Position numbers and translations under genes: made by a program. The notes beneath the pieces were generated by a model. The model had not been told where the DNA came from. It saw nothing but the letters and a program-made list of their open reading frames with translations, and searched no databases. A stretch of DNA of 36,374 bases from Parapedobacter soli. Lineage in GTDB: Bacteria; Bacteroidota; Bacteroidia; Sphingobacteriales; Sphingobacteriaceae. The DNA lies in NCBI RefSeq assembly GCF_025460835.1, contig NZ_JAMXAY010000046.1, positions 1 to 36,374 on the forward strand, read 5' to 3'. Below, piece by piece: positions 23,002 to 32,000 of this stretch; position 1 is the first letter of the stretch, and every line of letters starts with the position of its first letter.

Positions 23002-23853
23002 ATGTTACTCCGCTATATGATCTACAATAAAAGCCTAATCAAACGGCGGCGGATCCGCATCGGGGATATCAGTATAAGTTATTTAGTGAAAGAGGCTGCG
23101 CCTGCCGACCATACCGTGGTATTTGTGCATGGCTTCCCGTTTAATAAGAATATGTGGATACCGCAGCTCGAAGCACTGCCCCCTTCGATCAGGGGCATAG
23201 CGATAGACGTACGGGGCCATGGCAACAGCACTACTGGTCATGGTTTTTTCAGCATAGACGTATTCGCCAAAGACCTCCTCGTGTTCTTGCGGAAAGTGGG
23301 CGTCAATCACACTGTCCTCTGCGGGATTTCTATGGGCGGTTACATAGCGCTTCGGGCGCACCAGATCCAGCCCGACACCTTTGTCGGATTGGTGTTGTGC
23401 GATACCAATTCCCTTTCCGACGATAACACCGCAAAGCAAAAGCGGTTTGACACCATCCAGTCCGTATTGAAAAATGGTAAGCGGGCGTTTTCCATCGGAT
23501 TTGTCAACAACGTATTCGGTCAGAAAGCACTGGCAGAGAACAACGCTGCTGTCGACCTGATTAAAAGCAGCATCCGCCGGAACACGGAAAGCAGCATCTG
23601 CGCCACCCTGCTGGCGCTCGCCTCGCGCACCGACACGACGGATAGCTTGAGAGCCATTTCAGTACCTACACTAGTGGTCCGCGGCGCGGAAGACCGCATC
23701 ACTCCGCGCGAGCAGTCTGACATCCTCGTATCCGGGATATCCGGCGCTACCTACGTGGAAATCCCTCATTGCGGCCACCTGCCCAATCTCGAAGATACAA
23801 CCCGTTTCAATATGGAGCTGATAGCCTTCCTCGATCAGATCGGTGCGGTGTAA
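23002..23853 (+). CDS. Alpha/beta hydrolase
   Basis: 283 residues from ATG 23002; an internal ATG at 23017 is also possible. The oxyanion-hole region is VVFVHGFPFNKNMW, the nucleophile elbow GISMGGY gives Ser110, and the acid and base are Asp231 (RGAEDRITP) and His259 (PHCGHLPNLE). The lid is short (residues about 140-205). It belongs to the broad RsbQ/esterase/haloperoxidase group of soluble hydrolases; the substrate cannot be inferred. The N-terminus has no signal peptide but a basic patch (KRRRIRIG). It is followed after 97 bases by the MBL-fold gene on the same strand, which has its own possible promoter. Confidence 0.9.
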   Translation: MLLRYMIYNKSLIKRRRIRIGDISISYLVKEAAPADHTVVFVHGFPFNKNMWIPQLEALPPSIRGIAIDVRGHGNSTTGHGFFSIDVFAKDLLVFLRKVGVNHTVLCGISMGGYIALRAHQIQPDTFVGLVLCDTNSLSDDNTAKQKRFDTIQSVLKNGKRAFSIGFVNNVFGQKALAENNAAVDLIKSSIRRNTESSICATLLALASRTDTTDSLRAISVPTLVVRGAEDRITPREQSDILVSGISGATYVEIPHCGHLPNLEDTTRFNMELIAFLDQIGAV

Positions 23854-23893
23854 CGCGATCGTGGTCAGGTCAATGTAAAAATCAACCACCGGA

Positions 23894-23924
23894 TTGCATT
23901 TATGGGCGATGGGTAGTTACTTTG
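23894..23924 (+). promoter_or_regulatory. Candidate promoter of the MBL-fold gene
   Basis: TTG (23894-23896), 20 bases, TTACTTTG (23917-23924), one mismatch to TAnnTTTG. Leader to ATG 23951 about 20 bases. Confidence 0.4.
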
Positions 23925-23950
23925 CGCCGTATTTCGCCCATTACACCGGC

Positions 23951-25072
23951 ATGAAGAAAATCCTTACACGCATGTTATCATACGTCCTTATCGTCTGCGC
24001 CGTACTCGTCGTAGCGATTATCATATTCACCCGGCAGCCACCCTTCGGCAGCGCTCCGCAAGGCCAGCGATTGGGACGGATAGAAAGCTCACCCAATTAT
24101 AAAAACGGGCGCTTCCAGAACCTCGAAGATACGCCCGACTTGGCCGAAGGGGCAAACATGGCTACGGTATTATGGAATTTTATCTTCAATAAGACGCCCC
24201 GGCAGGTGCCCGTGGATCCCATCCCTTCCATCAAAACGGACCTCCGTCAGCTCGATGCCGCCACCGATATACTCATTTGGTTTGGCCACTCGTCTTATTT
24301 CATGCAAACAGCCGGCAAAAAACTCCTGGTAGACCCGGTGTTCAACGGCCACGCCTCGCCCGTGTCGTTCACCACGAAAAGCTTTCCCGGCACTACCGGC
24401 TACCACGTGCCGGATATGCCCGATATCGATTACCTCGTCATCACGCACGATCATTGGGACCACCTCGATTATAACACTGTTAAACAGCTCCAACCGAAAG
24501 TGGGCCGTGTGATCTGCCCGCTGGGCGTGGGTGCGCACCTCGAATATTGGGGCTATCCGGCCGAAAAAATCGTGGAGCTCGATTGGCATGAATCGGTCCC
24601 GCTGGCAGACGGATTCTCATTGCGCGCCACACCCGCACGCCATTTTTCGGGCCGTGGTTTTAAACGGAACGGCACGCTATGGGCATCCTTCGTACTGAAC
24701 ACGCCTAACCAGCGGATTTTTATCGGCGGCGATAGTGGCTATGGTACCCACTTTCTGCAAATCGGCCAACAATATGGACCGTTCGACCTTGCCATCCTCG
24801 AAAACGGCCAGTACCACCCCTATTGGATATATATCCATACCCTGCCCGAACAGGTGCTCCTTGCTGCCCAAGACCTGGGAGCTAAGCGCATACTGCCCGT
24901 ACACAACGCCAAATTCTCGCTGGCCATGCATGCGTGGGACGACCCGCTGATCGATATCACCAAAGCCAACGGAAAAACGAAGTTGCCACTACTCACACCT
25001 ATGATCGGGCAACCTGTATACCTGCAAGATACCGCTCAAGTGTTCGAAAGGTGGTGGGAGGGGGTTCGCTGA
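23951..25072 (+). CDS. MBL-fold metallo-hydrolase, NAPE-PLD-like
   Basis: 373 residues. An N-terminal hydrophobic segment (residues 8-27) makes it membrane-anchored or secreted into the periplasm. The metal site is complete: H166xH168xD170H171 in VITHDHWDHLDY, His231 in PARHFSGRG, Asp261 in FIGGDSGYGTH and His318 in LPVHNAKFSLA. The sequence AILENGQYHPYWIYIHTLPE and WFGHSSYFMQT are typical of the branch containing N-acyl-phosphatidylethanolamine phospholipase D and UlaG-like lactonases. Hydrolysis of a phosphodiester in a lipid or of a similar substrate is inferred. ATG 23951 is chosen over a TTG at 23894, which lies within the probable promoter. Confidence 0.88.
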   Translation: MKKILTRMLSYVLIVCAVLVVAIIIFTRQPPFGSAPQGQRLGRIESSPNYKNGRFQNLEDTPDLAEGANMATVLWNFIFNKTPRQVPVDPIPSIKTDLRQLDAATDILIWFGHSSYFMQTAGKKLLVDPVFNGHASPVSFTTKSFPGTTGYHVPDMPDIDYLVITHDHWDHLDYNTVKQLQPKVGRVICPLGVGAHLEYWGYPAEKIVELDWHESVPLADGFSLRATPARHFSGRGFKRNGTLWASFVLNTPNQRIFIGGDSGYGTHFLQIGQQYGPFDLAILENGQYHPYWIYIHTLPEQVLLAAQDLGAKRILPVHNAKFSLAMHAWDDPLIDITKANGKTKLPLLTPMIGQPVYLQDTAQVFERWWEGVR

Positions 25073-25124
25073 CGCGGATAACCCTCCCCGAAAACCGTTA
25101 TTTTCGAATTTCCTGCCGTGGTAT

Positions 25125-25157
25125 TTGGGGATTTACCCTTCGGTTTGTGTACATTCG
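25125..25157 (+). promoter_or_regulatory. Weak candidate promoter of the alpha-2-macroglobulin gene
   Basis: TTG (25125-25127), 22 bases, TACATTCG (25150-25157), one mismatch to TAnnTTTG and a slightly long spacer. Leader to ATG 25178 about 15 bases. Confidence 0.3.
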
Positions 25158-25177
25158 CCTTGATAAAATCTGTCACT

Positions 25178-28100
25178 ATGAACAAGGCCAATTGGATACC
25201 CGCACGCAAAACTACCCTGATAGCTGTATGTGGAGTGATTCTTATCACTATCATCGCTTTCTTCATCTGGAAGTACAATCAGTTTGACACGGTGAATGCT
25301 AACAACACCGCGTTTGCGAAATATGTGGAGGCTTACACTGCGGGCGTTGTATCGCGCGAAAGCGGGGTACGCGTGCGTTTGGCATCGCAGGTAAATACAC
25401 TCCAGCAAACCAACCAGGAAGATAACCGACGGCTTTTCTCACTCAACCCCAACGTGAAGGGAAAAACATATTGGATAGATGCACGGACAGTGGAGTTCAA
25501 GCCGGACGACCCCCTTAAGCCGGGAAGGGAATACCAAGTTACCTTCCACCTCGGCGAGGTAGCCGATGTCAGTACTGACCTCAAAGATTTCACATTTAAT
25601 TTTAAGGTCATCGAGCCTTCTTATAACGTGGAAATTGATGGGTTGACAACACAAACAGCTAGTACTACAGACCTGATGAAACTCACCGGACGCATTGCTT
25701 TTGCAGATGTGGAGCAGCCGGAAGCCATTGAGAAAATACTCAAGGCATCTTCCCAAAATGAGGCCGCGTATGACATTAAATGGCAACATAATGCCCAAAC
25801 ACGCTTGTCTACCTACGTAATCGACTCCATAGCCCGGGGCGATAAGGAAACAAACCTTGTGCTTAGTTGGGACGGCCGACCGATATCCGCATCAAAAGAT
25901 GGAAAAAAAACCATCGAGATACCAGCAAAGGGAAGCTTCAAGGTATTGGATATCCGTGCCGTACACGAGCCGGAGCAATACGTATTGGTTCAATTTTCAG
26001 ACCCTATCCTCGTTGCCCAGCAACTTAGCGGGCTAATCGATATTGCCGGGGTACGGGACCTTCGCTATACGATAGACGGCAGTGAAGTAAAAGTATATAC
26101 ACCCGACCGCTTGGAGGGCGACTACTCGATAGCCGTAAACGAAGGGGTGGAAAACATCAGCAAGCGGAAAATAACGGATGCATATGCTGCCAATGTCAAT
26201 TTCGAGAACCGGCTGCCATCCGTCAGTATTCCGGGCAAGGGTACCATCTTGCCGGGATCGGGCAAGCTGACCATGCCATTTGAAGCAGTGAACCTGAAGG
26301 CAGTAGATGTAACCATCGTGAAAATTTTCGAAAACAATGTACCGCAGTATTTCCAGCAGACGTACGACAGCAAATATGAGCTTCGGCGCGTGGCCCGGCC
26401 CGTGGTGCAGAAAACCATTGCGCTGGATGCCGACAAGAGCGTCAACCTGCACCGTAAAAACCGCTTTTCGCTGGATATCGACCAGCTGCTCAAGGCCGAA
26501 CCGGGGGCCATCTACCGGATACTGATCGGATTTCGCCATAGCTACTCGGTATACCCGTGTAGCGATGCGGATGCCGAAGCTATCGCCGACGCAGAAGCGC
26601 AGCAACGCAGCTATTATTACGGCGACTCGATTGATGAAGATGACGAGTTCTGGGCACGCTACAACAGCTATTACCCATACGATTACGATTGGGACGAACG
26701 CGACAACCCCTGCCATAGTGCATACTACACCACCGAGCGCTGGGCCAGCCGCGATATGCTTGCATCGAACATCGGGCTAATCACCAAGCGCGGCAATGAC
26801 AACAGTGTAAACGTGATTGCCACCAGCATCCTCACCGCCCAACCGATGGCCGACGTAGAAATAAAACTGCTAGACTACCAGCAACAGGTTATCCAGACCG
26901 CCACAACCAATAGCGATGGGTTTGCTAAAGTGGAAGTACCCCGCAAACCGTTTATGCTTATCGCAGCCAAAAATGAAGAACGGGGCTATCTCAAATTGGA
27001 CGACGGTTCTTCCCTACCGCTCAGCCGCTTTGACGTGGGAGGCGACGTAGTGCAAAAAGGTATAAAAGGCTTCATCTATGGCGAACGCGGCGTATGGCGA
27101 CCGGGCGATTCGCTGTTTGTAGGTTTCATCATGGAAAACCAATCGGCCAACCTGCCACAAGGCCACCCTGTCACATTTGAGCTATATGATCCCAAAGGGC
27201 AGCTCAACAAACGGCTGGTAGAGTCAAAGAATACCAACGGGTTCTATACATTCAAAACAAAAACGGAATCCACCGCCCCGACGGGCAACTGGATCGCCAA
27301 AGTGAGTGTGGGCGGTGCGGTATTCCAGAAAACATTGAAAATAGAGACCGTGATGCCTAACCGGTTGAAAATAGACCTTGATTTCGGCGGCAATGCGGTA
27401 CTGCGTAAAGGCAGTTCGGTTCCCGTCAACCTGTCGGCAAAATGGCTTTTCGGCGCCGATGTGCAAGGGCTCAAAGCCCGGGTGGAAGCCGTAGTGACGC
27501 CCGTAAAGACCGCTTTCGATAGTTACCGACAATATGTATTTGACGACCCTACGCGCAGTTTCGCACAAGAGAGCCAAGTGTTGTTTGATGGGACACTGGA
27601 CGAAACGGGAAAAGCCGCGTTCTCGGCAGATATTGCCGCCACGAACGGTGCTCCCGGCATGCTCCGAGCCAGCTTTACCACCCGTGTATTCGAACCCGGC
27701 GGCAATTTTAGCATCGATAATGTAAACATGCCGTATAGTCCCTATAGCAGCTATATTGGCTTGCAGACACCCCAGGGCGACCGCCTGTCGGGCAGGCTAC
27801 TTACCGATGTGGACCATACCGTAGACATTGTAGGGGTAGACGCAAACGGCAAGAAAATAACCGGAAATCGTCGCGTACAGGTAGAGTTCTATAAAATACG
27901 GTGGCGCTGGTGGTGGAACCAGGAAGACGAGTACCTAGGCAATTTCACACAGGACAAGTACAACCAGCTGCTCAAAAAAGAGACTATCACCCTCGACAAC
28001 GGTGCTGGCAAATGGAACATCCGGGTGAATTACCCCGACTGGGGCCGATACCTTGTACGCGTAGTGGATTTGGAGAGTGGCCACGCCTCGGGCCGGACAT

Positions 28101-30775
28101 TATATATCGATTGGCCGGGTTGGGCACAGCGCGAGCAGCAGAACAACCCCACTGAAGCATCCATGCTGTCGTTCACCGCCGATAAGGGAACCTACCAAGC
28201 CGGCGATAAAGTAACGCTGACCATTCCATCATCAGCCGGTGGTCGTGGGCTAATCAGTATCGAAAATGGCAGTCGCGTACTTGATAGCTGGTGGATAGAG
28301 ACTGAACAAGGGCAGACCGTCTACACGTTTGAGGCCACCGAAGAGATGGCACCCAATGTATTTGTAAACGTAACCCTGCTGCAACCGCACCAGCAAACGG
28401 CAAACGACCTCCCCATACGGATGTATGGCGTGATTCCGTTGCTGATAGAAAACCCCAAAACCATCCTCAAACCCAAAATCGGGATTGCAGAAACGATCAG
28501 GCCGGAAACCGAATCGCGCATCTCCGTCTCCGAAACCAACGGCAAGGCCATGACTTACACCATCGCTATCGTAGACGAGGGGCTGCTGGACCTTACCCGC
28601 TTCAAAACGCCCGACCCGCACGCAAGCTTCTACGCCCGCGAAGCGTTGGGTGTGAAGTCATGGGACCTTTTTGACCAAGTACTGGGCGCCTGGGGCGGCG
28701 ACCTCGAGCGTATCCTAAGCATCGGGGGTGATGGCGAAATAGACCGCAATGTAAACCCAGCGAAAGCCAACAGGTTCCAGCCTGTGGTCAAGTTCATGGG
28801 CCCCTTCACGTTGGGCAAGGGCCGCACCAACACGCACAACTTCATCCTACCGCAATACATCGGCTCCGTACGGGCCATGGTAATTGCAGGACAGGACGGT
28901 GCTTATGGGTTTGCCGAAAAAGCCGTAGCCGTGAAAAAGCCGTTGATGCTGCTGGCAACCCTACCGCGCGTAATCGGACCGAAGGAGACCTTTAAATTGC
29001 CGCTCACGGTCTTCGCCATGGAAAACGAGGTAAAGCAGGTCAGCCTCGACGTCACCGCATTGGGCGGCCTTACCGTGCAAAACGGAAAACAGACGCTGCG
29101 TTTCGCCAAACCCGGCGAACAGATGGCCTACGCCACCGTCTCCGTGGGCAACGAAACCGGGGTAGGCAAGCTCAAGGCCGTTGCAAAAAGCGGTTCGGAA
29201 ACAGCCGTTTACGAAATCGAGATCGACATCCGCAACCCCAACCCGTTCATCACCTCGGTTGATAAAAGTGAAATAGCAGGTAATGGGTCGTGGCAACGGG
29301 CCATCGAGCCCCTTGGGCCGGGTAATGGCAACACGGCGGCGGTAGAAGTATCGTCCTTGCCCCCTATCAACCTCTCCAAGAGGCTCAATTACCTCATCAG
29401 GTATCCGTATGGATGCCTGGAACAGGTGACATCAAGCGTATTCCCGCAGCTGATGTTGGATAGGCTGATCGAATTGAAAGACCGGGATAAAGCCGCCATC
29501 GAGCGAAATATCAAGGCGGGCATCAACCGGCTACGCAACTACCAGCTACCAAACGGCGGGATGGGATACTGGCCGGGCTCAACCGAAGTCAATGAATGGA
29601 GTACCAGCTACGCCGGGCACTTCCTTTTGGAGGCACAAGCCAAAGGATACACCCTACCCACGGGCTTCCTCGATAACTGGCTACGGTTCCAACGGGGTGC
29701 GGCGCAAGGGTGGACACCAAGCCAATACAACTGGCGTGGCGGCGACCTCGTGCAAGCGTACCGCCTCTATCTATTGGCCCTGGCTAAGGCCCCAGAAATC
29801 GGGGCTATGAATCGGCTCAAGGAGTTCCCTTACCTATCTGACGAGGCCGCGTGGCGGCTAGCCGCAGCCTATCAACTGGCTGGCCAGGGTATCGTAGCCA
29901 GCCAGCTGGTAAAAAACCGGTCCACGGAAGTGACACCCTATGAGCACGCCGGGCGTACCTTCGGGTCGGCACTGCGCGACCGTGCCATGATCCTCGAGAC
30001 GTTGGATCTCATGGGGCACCGCCAAGAAGCCGAGCGGGAACTACTCTCCGTGGCAGCAGGCCTCGACAACGATTACTGGTATAGCACGCAAACAACGGCA
30101 TATGCCTTGCTCGCCATTGGCAAATTCGGTGGTAGCGAGCAGCGGAAGAACAGTTTCGAATACACCTTGAACGGCGAGTCAGCCAACGTAAACGCGGATA
30201 CCTATCTATACCGCATCGATGTGGGTATGAACAGCGCAAATGCGGAAAAAACGTTACGTATCCAAAACAACGGGACAAACAAACTATACGTCCGCGTAAT
30301 CCGGGAAGGCCAGCCCCCTGTGGGAGAGAACCCTCCGGCGCGGAACAACCTCGAACTGCTTACTATGAATGTAAGGTATACGAACCAGCAGGGCGAGGAA
30401 ATAGACCCTGCTACATTACTGCAAGGAACGGATTTCATTGCTGAGGTAACACTCAAAAACACGGGTAGTATGGGGATGTACGAGCACATGGCGCTTGCAC
30501 AGATCTTCCCTTCGGGCTGGGAGATCATCAATACCCGGCTGAATAATACGGAGTCGGCGGTGCGCTCGTCTCCAGCTACCTATCAGGACATCCGGGACGA
30601 CCGGGTACTGACGCACTTCAACCTCAGGCAGGGCGAAACGCTCACCTACCGCGTGCAATTGAATGCATCGTATATTGGCAAGTATTTCTTACCTGCCGTA
30701 AGCGTAGAAGCTATGTACGACGACCGGATACAGGCAACGGTGCCCGGCCAGTGGGTGCAAGTGGTTAGTAATTGA
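25178..30775 (+). CDS. Bacterial alpha-2-macroglobulin (MG2 and thioester domains)
   Basis: 1865 residues. A single N-terminal membrane segment (LIAVCGVILITIIAFFIW, about 13-30) anchors it; there is no lipobox. Macroglobulin-type beta domains follow. MG2-like sequence is seen at KGFIYGERGVWRPGDSLFVG, the alpha-2-macroglobulin family signature at AREALGVKSWDLFDQVLGAW, and the thioester motif at PYGCLEQVTSS (Cys1413, Glu1415, Gln1416), followed by an alpha-toroid (GGMGYWPGSTEVNEWSTSYA). An acidic/Tyr-rich insert near residues 459-525 has two cysteines (461, 512). Known role of the family: trapping foreign proteases in the periplasm by covalent bonding when the bait region is cut. The usual partner penicillin-binding protein PbpC is not in the window. 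It ends in a palindrome shared with ddl. Confidence 0.95.
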   Translation: MNKANWIPARKTTLIAVCGVILITIIAFFIWKYNQFDTVNANNTAFAKYVEAYTAGVVSRESGVRVRLASQVNTLQQTNQEDNRRLFSLNPNVKGKTYWIDARTVEFKPDDPLKPGREYQVTFHLGEVADVSTDLKDFTFNFKVIEPSYNVEIDGLTTQTASTTDLMKLTGRIAFADVEQPEAIEKILKASSQNEAAYDIKWQHNAQTRLSTYVIDSIARGDKETNLVLSWDGRPISASKDGKKTIEIPAKGSFKVLDIRAVHEPEQYVLVQFSDPILVAQQLSGLIDIAGVRDLRYTIDGSEVKVYTPDRLEGDYSIAVNEGVENISKRKITDAYAANVNFENRLPSVSIPGKGTILPGSGKLTMPFEAVNLKAVDVTIVKIFENNVPQYFQQTYDSKYELRRVARPVVQKTIALDADKSVNLHRKNRFSLDIDQLLKAEPGAIYRILIGFRHSYSVYPCSDADAEAIADAEAQQRSYYYGDSIDEDDEFWARYNSYYPYDYDWDERDNPCHSAYYTTERWASRDMLASNIGLITKRGNDNSVNVIATSILTAQPMADVEIKLLDYQQQVIQTATTNSDGFAKVEVPRKPFMLIAAKNEERGYLKLDDGSSLPLSRFDVGGDVVQKGIKGFIYGERGVWRPGDSLFVGFIMENQSANLPQGHPVTFELYDPKGQLNKRLVESKNTNGFYTFKTKTESTAPTGNWIAKVSVGGAVFQKTLKIETVMPNRLKIDLDFGGNAVLRKGSSVPVNLSAKWLFGADVQGLKARVEAVVTPVKTAFDSYRQYVFDDPTRSFAQESQVLFDGTLDETGKAAFSADIAATNGAPGMLRASFTTRVFEPGGNFSIDNVNMPYSPYSSYIGLQTPQGDRLSGRLLTDVDHTVDIVGVDANGKKITGNRRVQVEFYKIRWRWWWNQEDEYLGNFTQDKYNQLLKKETITLDNGAGKWNIRVNYPDWGRYLVRVVDLESGHASGRTLYIDWPGWAQREQQNNPTEASMLSFTADKGTYQAGDKVTLTIPSSAGGRGLISIENGSRVLDSWWIETEQGQTVYTFEATEEMAPNVFVNVTLLQPHQQTANDLPIRMYGVIPLLIENPKTILKPKIGIAETIRPETESRISVSETNGKAMTYTIAIVDEGLLDLTRFKTPDPHASFYAREALGVKSWDLFDQVLGAWGGDLERILSIGGDGEIDRNVNPAKANRFQPVVKFMGPFTLGKGRTNTHNFILPQYIGSVRAMVIAGQDGAYGFAEKAVAVKKPLMLLATLPRVIGPKETFKLPLTVFAMENEVKQVSLDVTALGGLTVQNGKQTLRFAKPGEQMAYATVSVGNETGVGKLKAVAKSGSETAVYEIEIDIRNPNPFITSVDKSEIAGNGSWQRAIEPLGPGNGNTAAVEVSSLPPINLSKRLNYLIRYPYGCLEQVTSSVFPQLMLDRLIELKDRDKAAIERNIKAGINRLRNYQLPNGGMGYWPGSTEVNEWSTSYAGHFLLEAQAKGYTLPTGFLDNWLRFQRGAAQGWTPSQYNWRGGDLVQAYRLYLLALAKAPEIGAMNRLKEFPYLSDEAAWRLAAAYQLAGQGIVASQLVKNRSTEVTPYEHAGRTFGSALRDRAMILETLDLMGHRQEAERELLSVAAGLDNDYWYSTQTTAYALLAIGKFGGSEQRKNSFEYTLNGESANVNADTYLYRIDVGMNSANAEKTLRIQNNGTNKLYVRVIREGQPPVGENPPARNNLELLTMNVRYTNQQGEEIDPATLLQGTDFIAEVTLKNTGSMGMYEHMALAQIFPSGWEIINTRLNNTESAVRSSPATYQDIRDDRVLTHFNLRQGETLTYRVQLNASYIGKYFLPAVSVEAMYDDRIQATVPGQWVQVVSN

Positions 30776-30807
30776 TTGGTGATAATTAATTATCACCAAT
30801 CAATTAC
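30768..30807. terminator. Perfect 40-base palindrome containing the stop codons of two convergent genes
   Basis: GTAATTGATTGGTGATAATT is followed directly by its exact reverse complement. TGA 30773-30775 ends the alpha-2-macroglobulin gene and TGA on the other strand (30800-30802) ends ddl; both proteins end Asn-stop inside the arms. The stem of 20 base pairs with no loop would form in either transcript, so it is probably a bidirectional terminator or mRNA 3'-end stabiliser, though no U-tract follows. Confidence 0.8.
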
Positions 30808-31801
30808 GTAAGGCCTGCTCGATCAGTTCACTGTAAAACTCTGCTTCAGTCATCCCGGCCGCACGCACCTGTTGGGGGATGAAGCTTTGTGCCGTCTGCC
30901 CTGGGATGGTATTGATCTCGATGAAATAAAACTTATCTGTATTCCGCTCCAGAAAAAAGTCGACACGTACCATGCCCTTACAATTCAGACGGGTGTAAAT
31001 CGCTTTGACAACGCGTTCCACACGGCCGCGTTGCTCCTTAGTCAGCTCGGCGGGGGTAATCTCCCGGGTCTGGCTATCGATGTATTTTGCCTCGAAATCA
31101 AAAAATTCGCGCCCGGTTATCACCTCCGTTGCCGGCAGCACCACCAGCTCGCCTTCCTTACGATATATACCAACGGAAAACTCACGGCCATCCACGAATT
31201 CCTCTACAATAACCTGGTTGCCCGTGTTAGCCGCGTTGAAAGCCTTCTCGACCGCTTCAGCGAGGGCGTCGGCCGTTTTCACCTTAGTCATCCCGATACT
31301 GCTACCGCCCGCGTTGGGTTTGACGAAATAGGGCAACGAAAGCGCGCCATGCACCATATCCACGGCTACTGCCCGCTGAGATTCAAATAATTGTACCGAT
31401 TTTGCTAAATATAGGTCGGGAATGCCGGCAAGCACAGCCTTCGTATATGCTTTATTCATGGTCAATGCAGACGTAAGGGCATCGCACGAGGTATAGGGTA
31501 TACCCAACATATCAAAATATCCTTGGAGGCGACCATCTTCACCTGGCGACCCATGCAACATCATAAATACTAAATCGAAACGAACGGTACGCCCGTCCAC
31601 CAATAGGGTAAAGTCATTGCGATCTACAGGATACCTGACACCATTATCGCTAACGTAAAACCAGCCATCAATGGTAACCGTGACGGTATAGACGTCGTAT
31701 TTCGACTTATCCAATTGCTGGAAAACAAAATTTGCGCTCTTTAGCGAAACCTCTGACTCAGCGGTGTAGCCGCCCGTAACCAATGCGATGCAAATGCCCA
31801 T
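30800..31801 (-). CDS. ddl: D-alanine--D-alanine ligase
   Basis: 333 residues from ATG 31801 (MGICIALVTGGYTAESEVSL); a longer frame from TTG 31975 runs across the promoter and is rejected. ATP-grasp signatures: MMLHGSPGEDGRLQGYFDML, the Ser/Met-containing loop YFVKPNAGGSSIGMTKV, EEFVDGREFSVGIY, and the metal and product site FYFIEINTIPGQTAQSFIPQ. The enzyme joins two D-alanines for peptidoglycan precursors in the cytoplasm. The middle carries FDFEAKYIDSQTREITPAEL, as in other Bacteroidetes Ddl. It is divergent from the PASTA-mltG operon, which also acts on the cell wall, and convergent with the alpha-2-macroglobulin gene. Confidence 0.97.
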   Translation of the reverse strand: MGICIALVTGGYTAESEVSLKSANFVFQQLDKSKYDVYTVTVTIDGWFYVSDNGVRYPVDRNDFTLLVDGRTVRFDLVFMMLHGSPGEDGRLQGYFDMLGIPYTSCDALTSALTMNKAYTKAVLAGIPDLYLAKSVQLFESQRAVAVDMVHGALSLPYFVKPNAGGSSIGMTKVKTADALAEAVEKAFNAANTGNQVIVEEFVDGREFSVGIYRKEGELVVLPATEVITGREFFDFEAKYIDSQTREITPAELTKEQRGRVERVVKAIYTRLNCKGMVRVDFFLERNTDKFYFIEINTIPGQTAQSFIPQQVRAAGMTEAEFYSELIEQALRN

Positions 31802-31808
31802 AATTAAG

Positions 31809-31839
31809 CAAACATAGATAACTTGGAGGTTATATGCAA
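31809..31839 (-). promoter_or_regulatory. Promoter of ddl
   Basis: On the minus strand TTG (31837-31839), 20 bases, TATGTTTG (31809-31816): full -33/-7 match. The ATG at 31801 follows 7 bases after the -7 box, so the leader is expected to be only a few bases long. Confidence 0.7.
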
Positions 31840-31868
31840 GATGCGGAAGTAGAGGGAATAAAATATAA

Positions 31869-31899
31869 TTTGCTATGCCCGGAAAAACGAATAATTTTG
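31869..31899 (+). promoter_or_regulatory. Promoter of the PASTA-mltG operon
   Basis: TTTG (31869-31872), 19 bases, TAATTTTG (31892-31899): full -33/-7 match. Predicted leader of about 95 bases before ATG 32001. It stands divergent to the ddl promoter 30 bases away. Confidence 0.65.
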
Positions 31900-32000
31900 T
31901 CCGACTGACATCGCATTTGATGTCCGATGAATAAACAATGGCGCTAATATTGCTCTGCAATAAGGAGACACACAACTAGCGTGCATGCTAAGACTTGACA

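Noticed and set aside
26033-26716. Minus-strand open frame of 227 codons
   Set aside because: Lies entirely inside the alpha-2-macroglobulin gene, which has clear domain motifs in its own frame.
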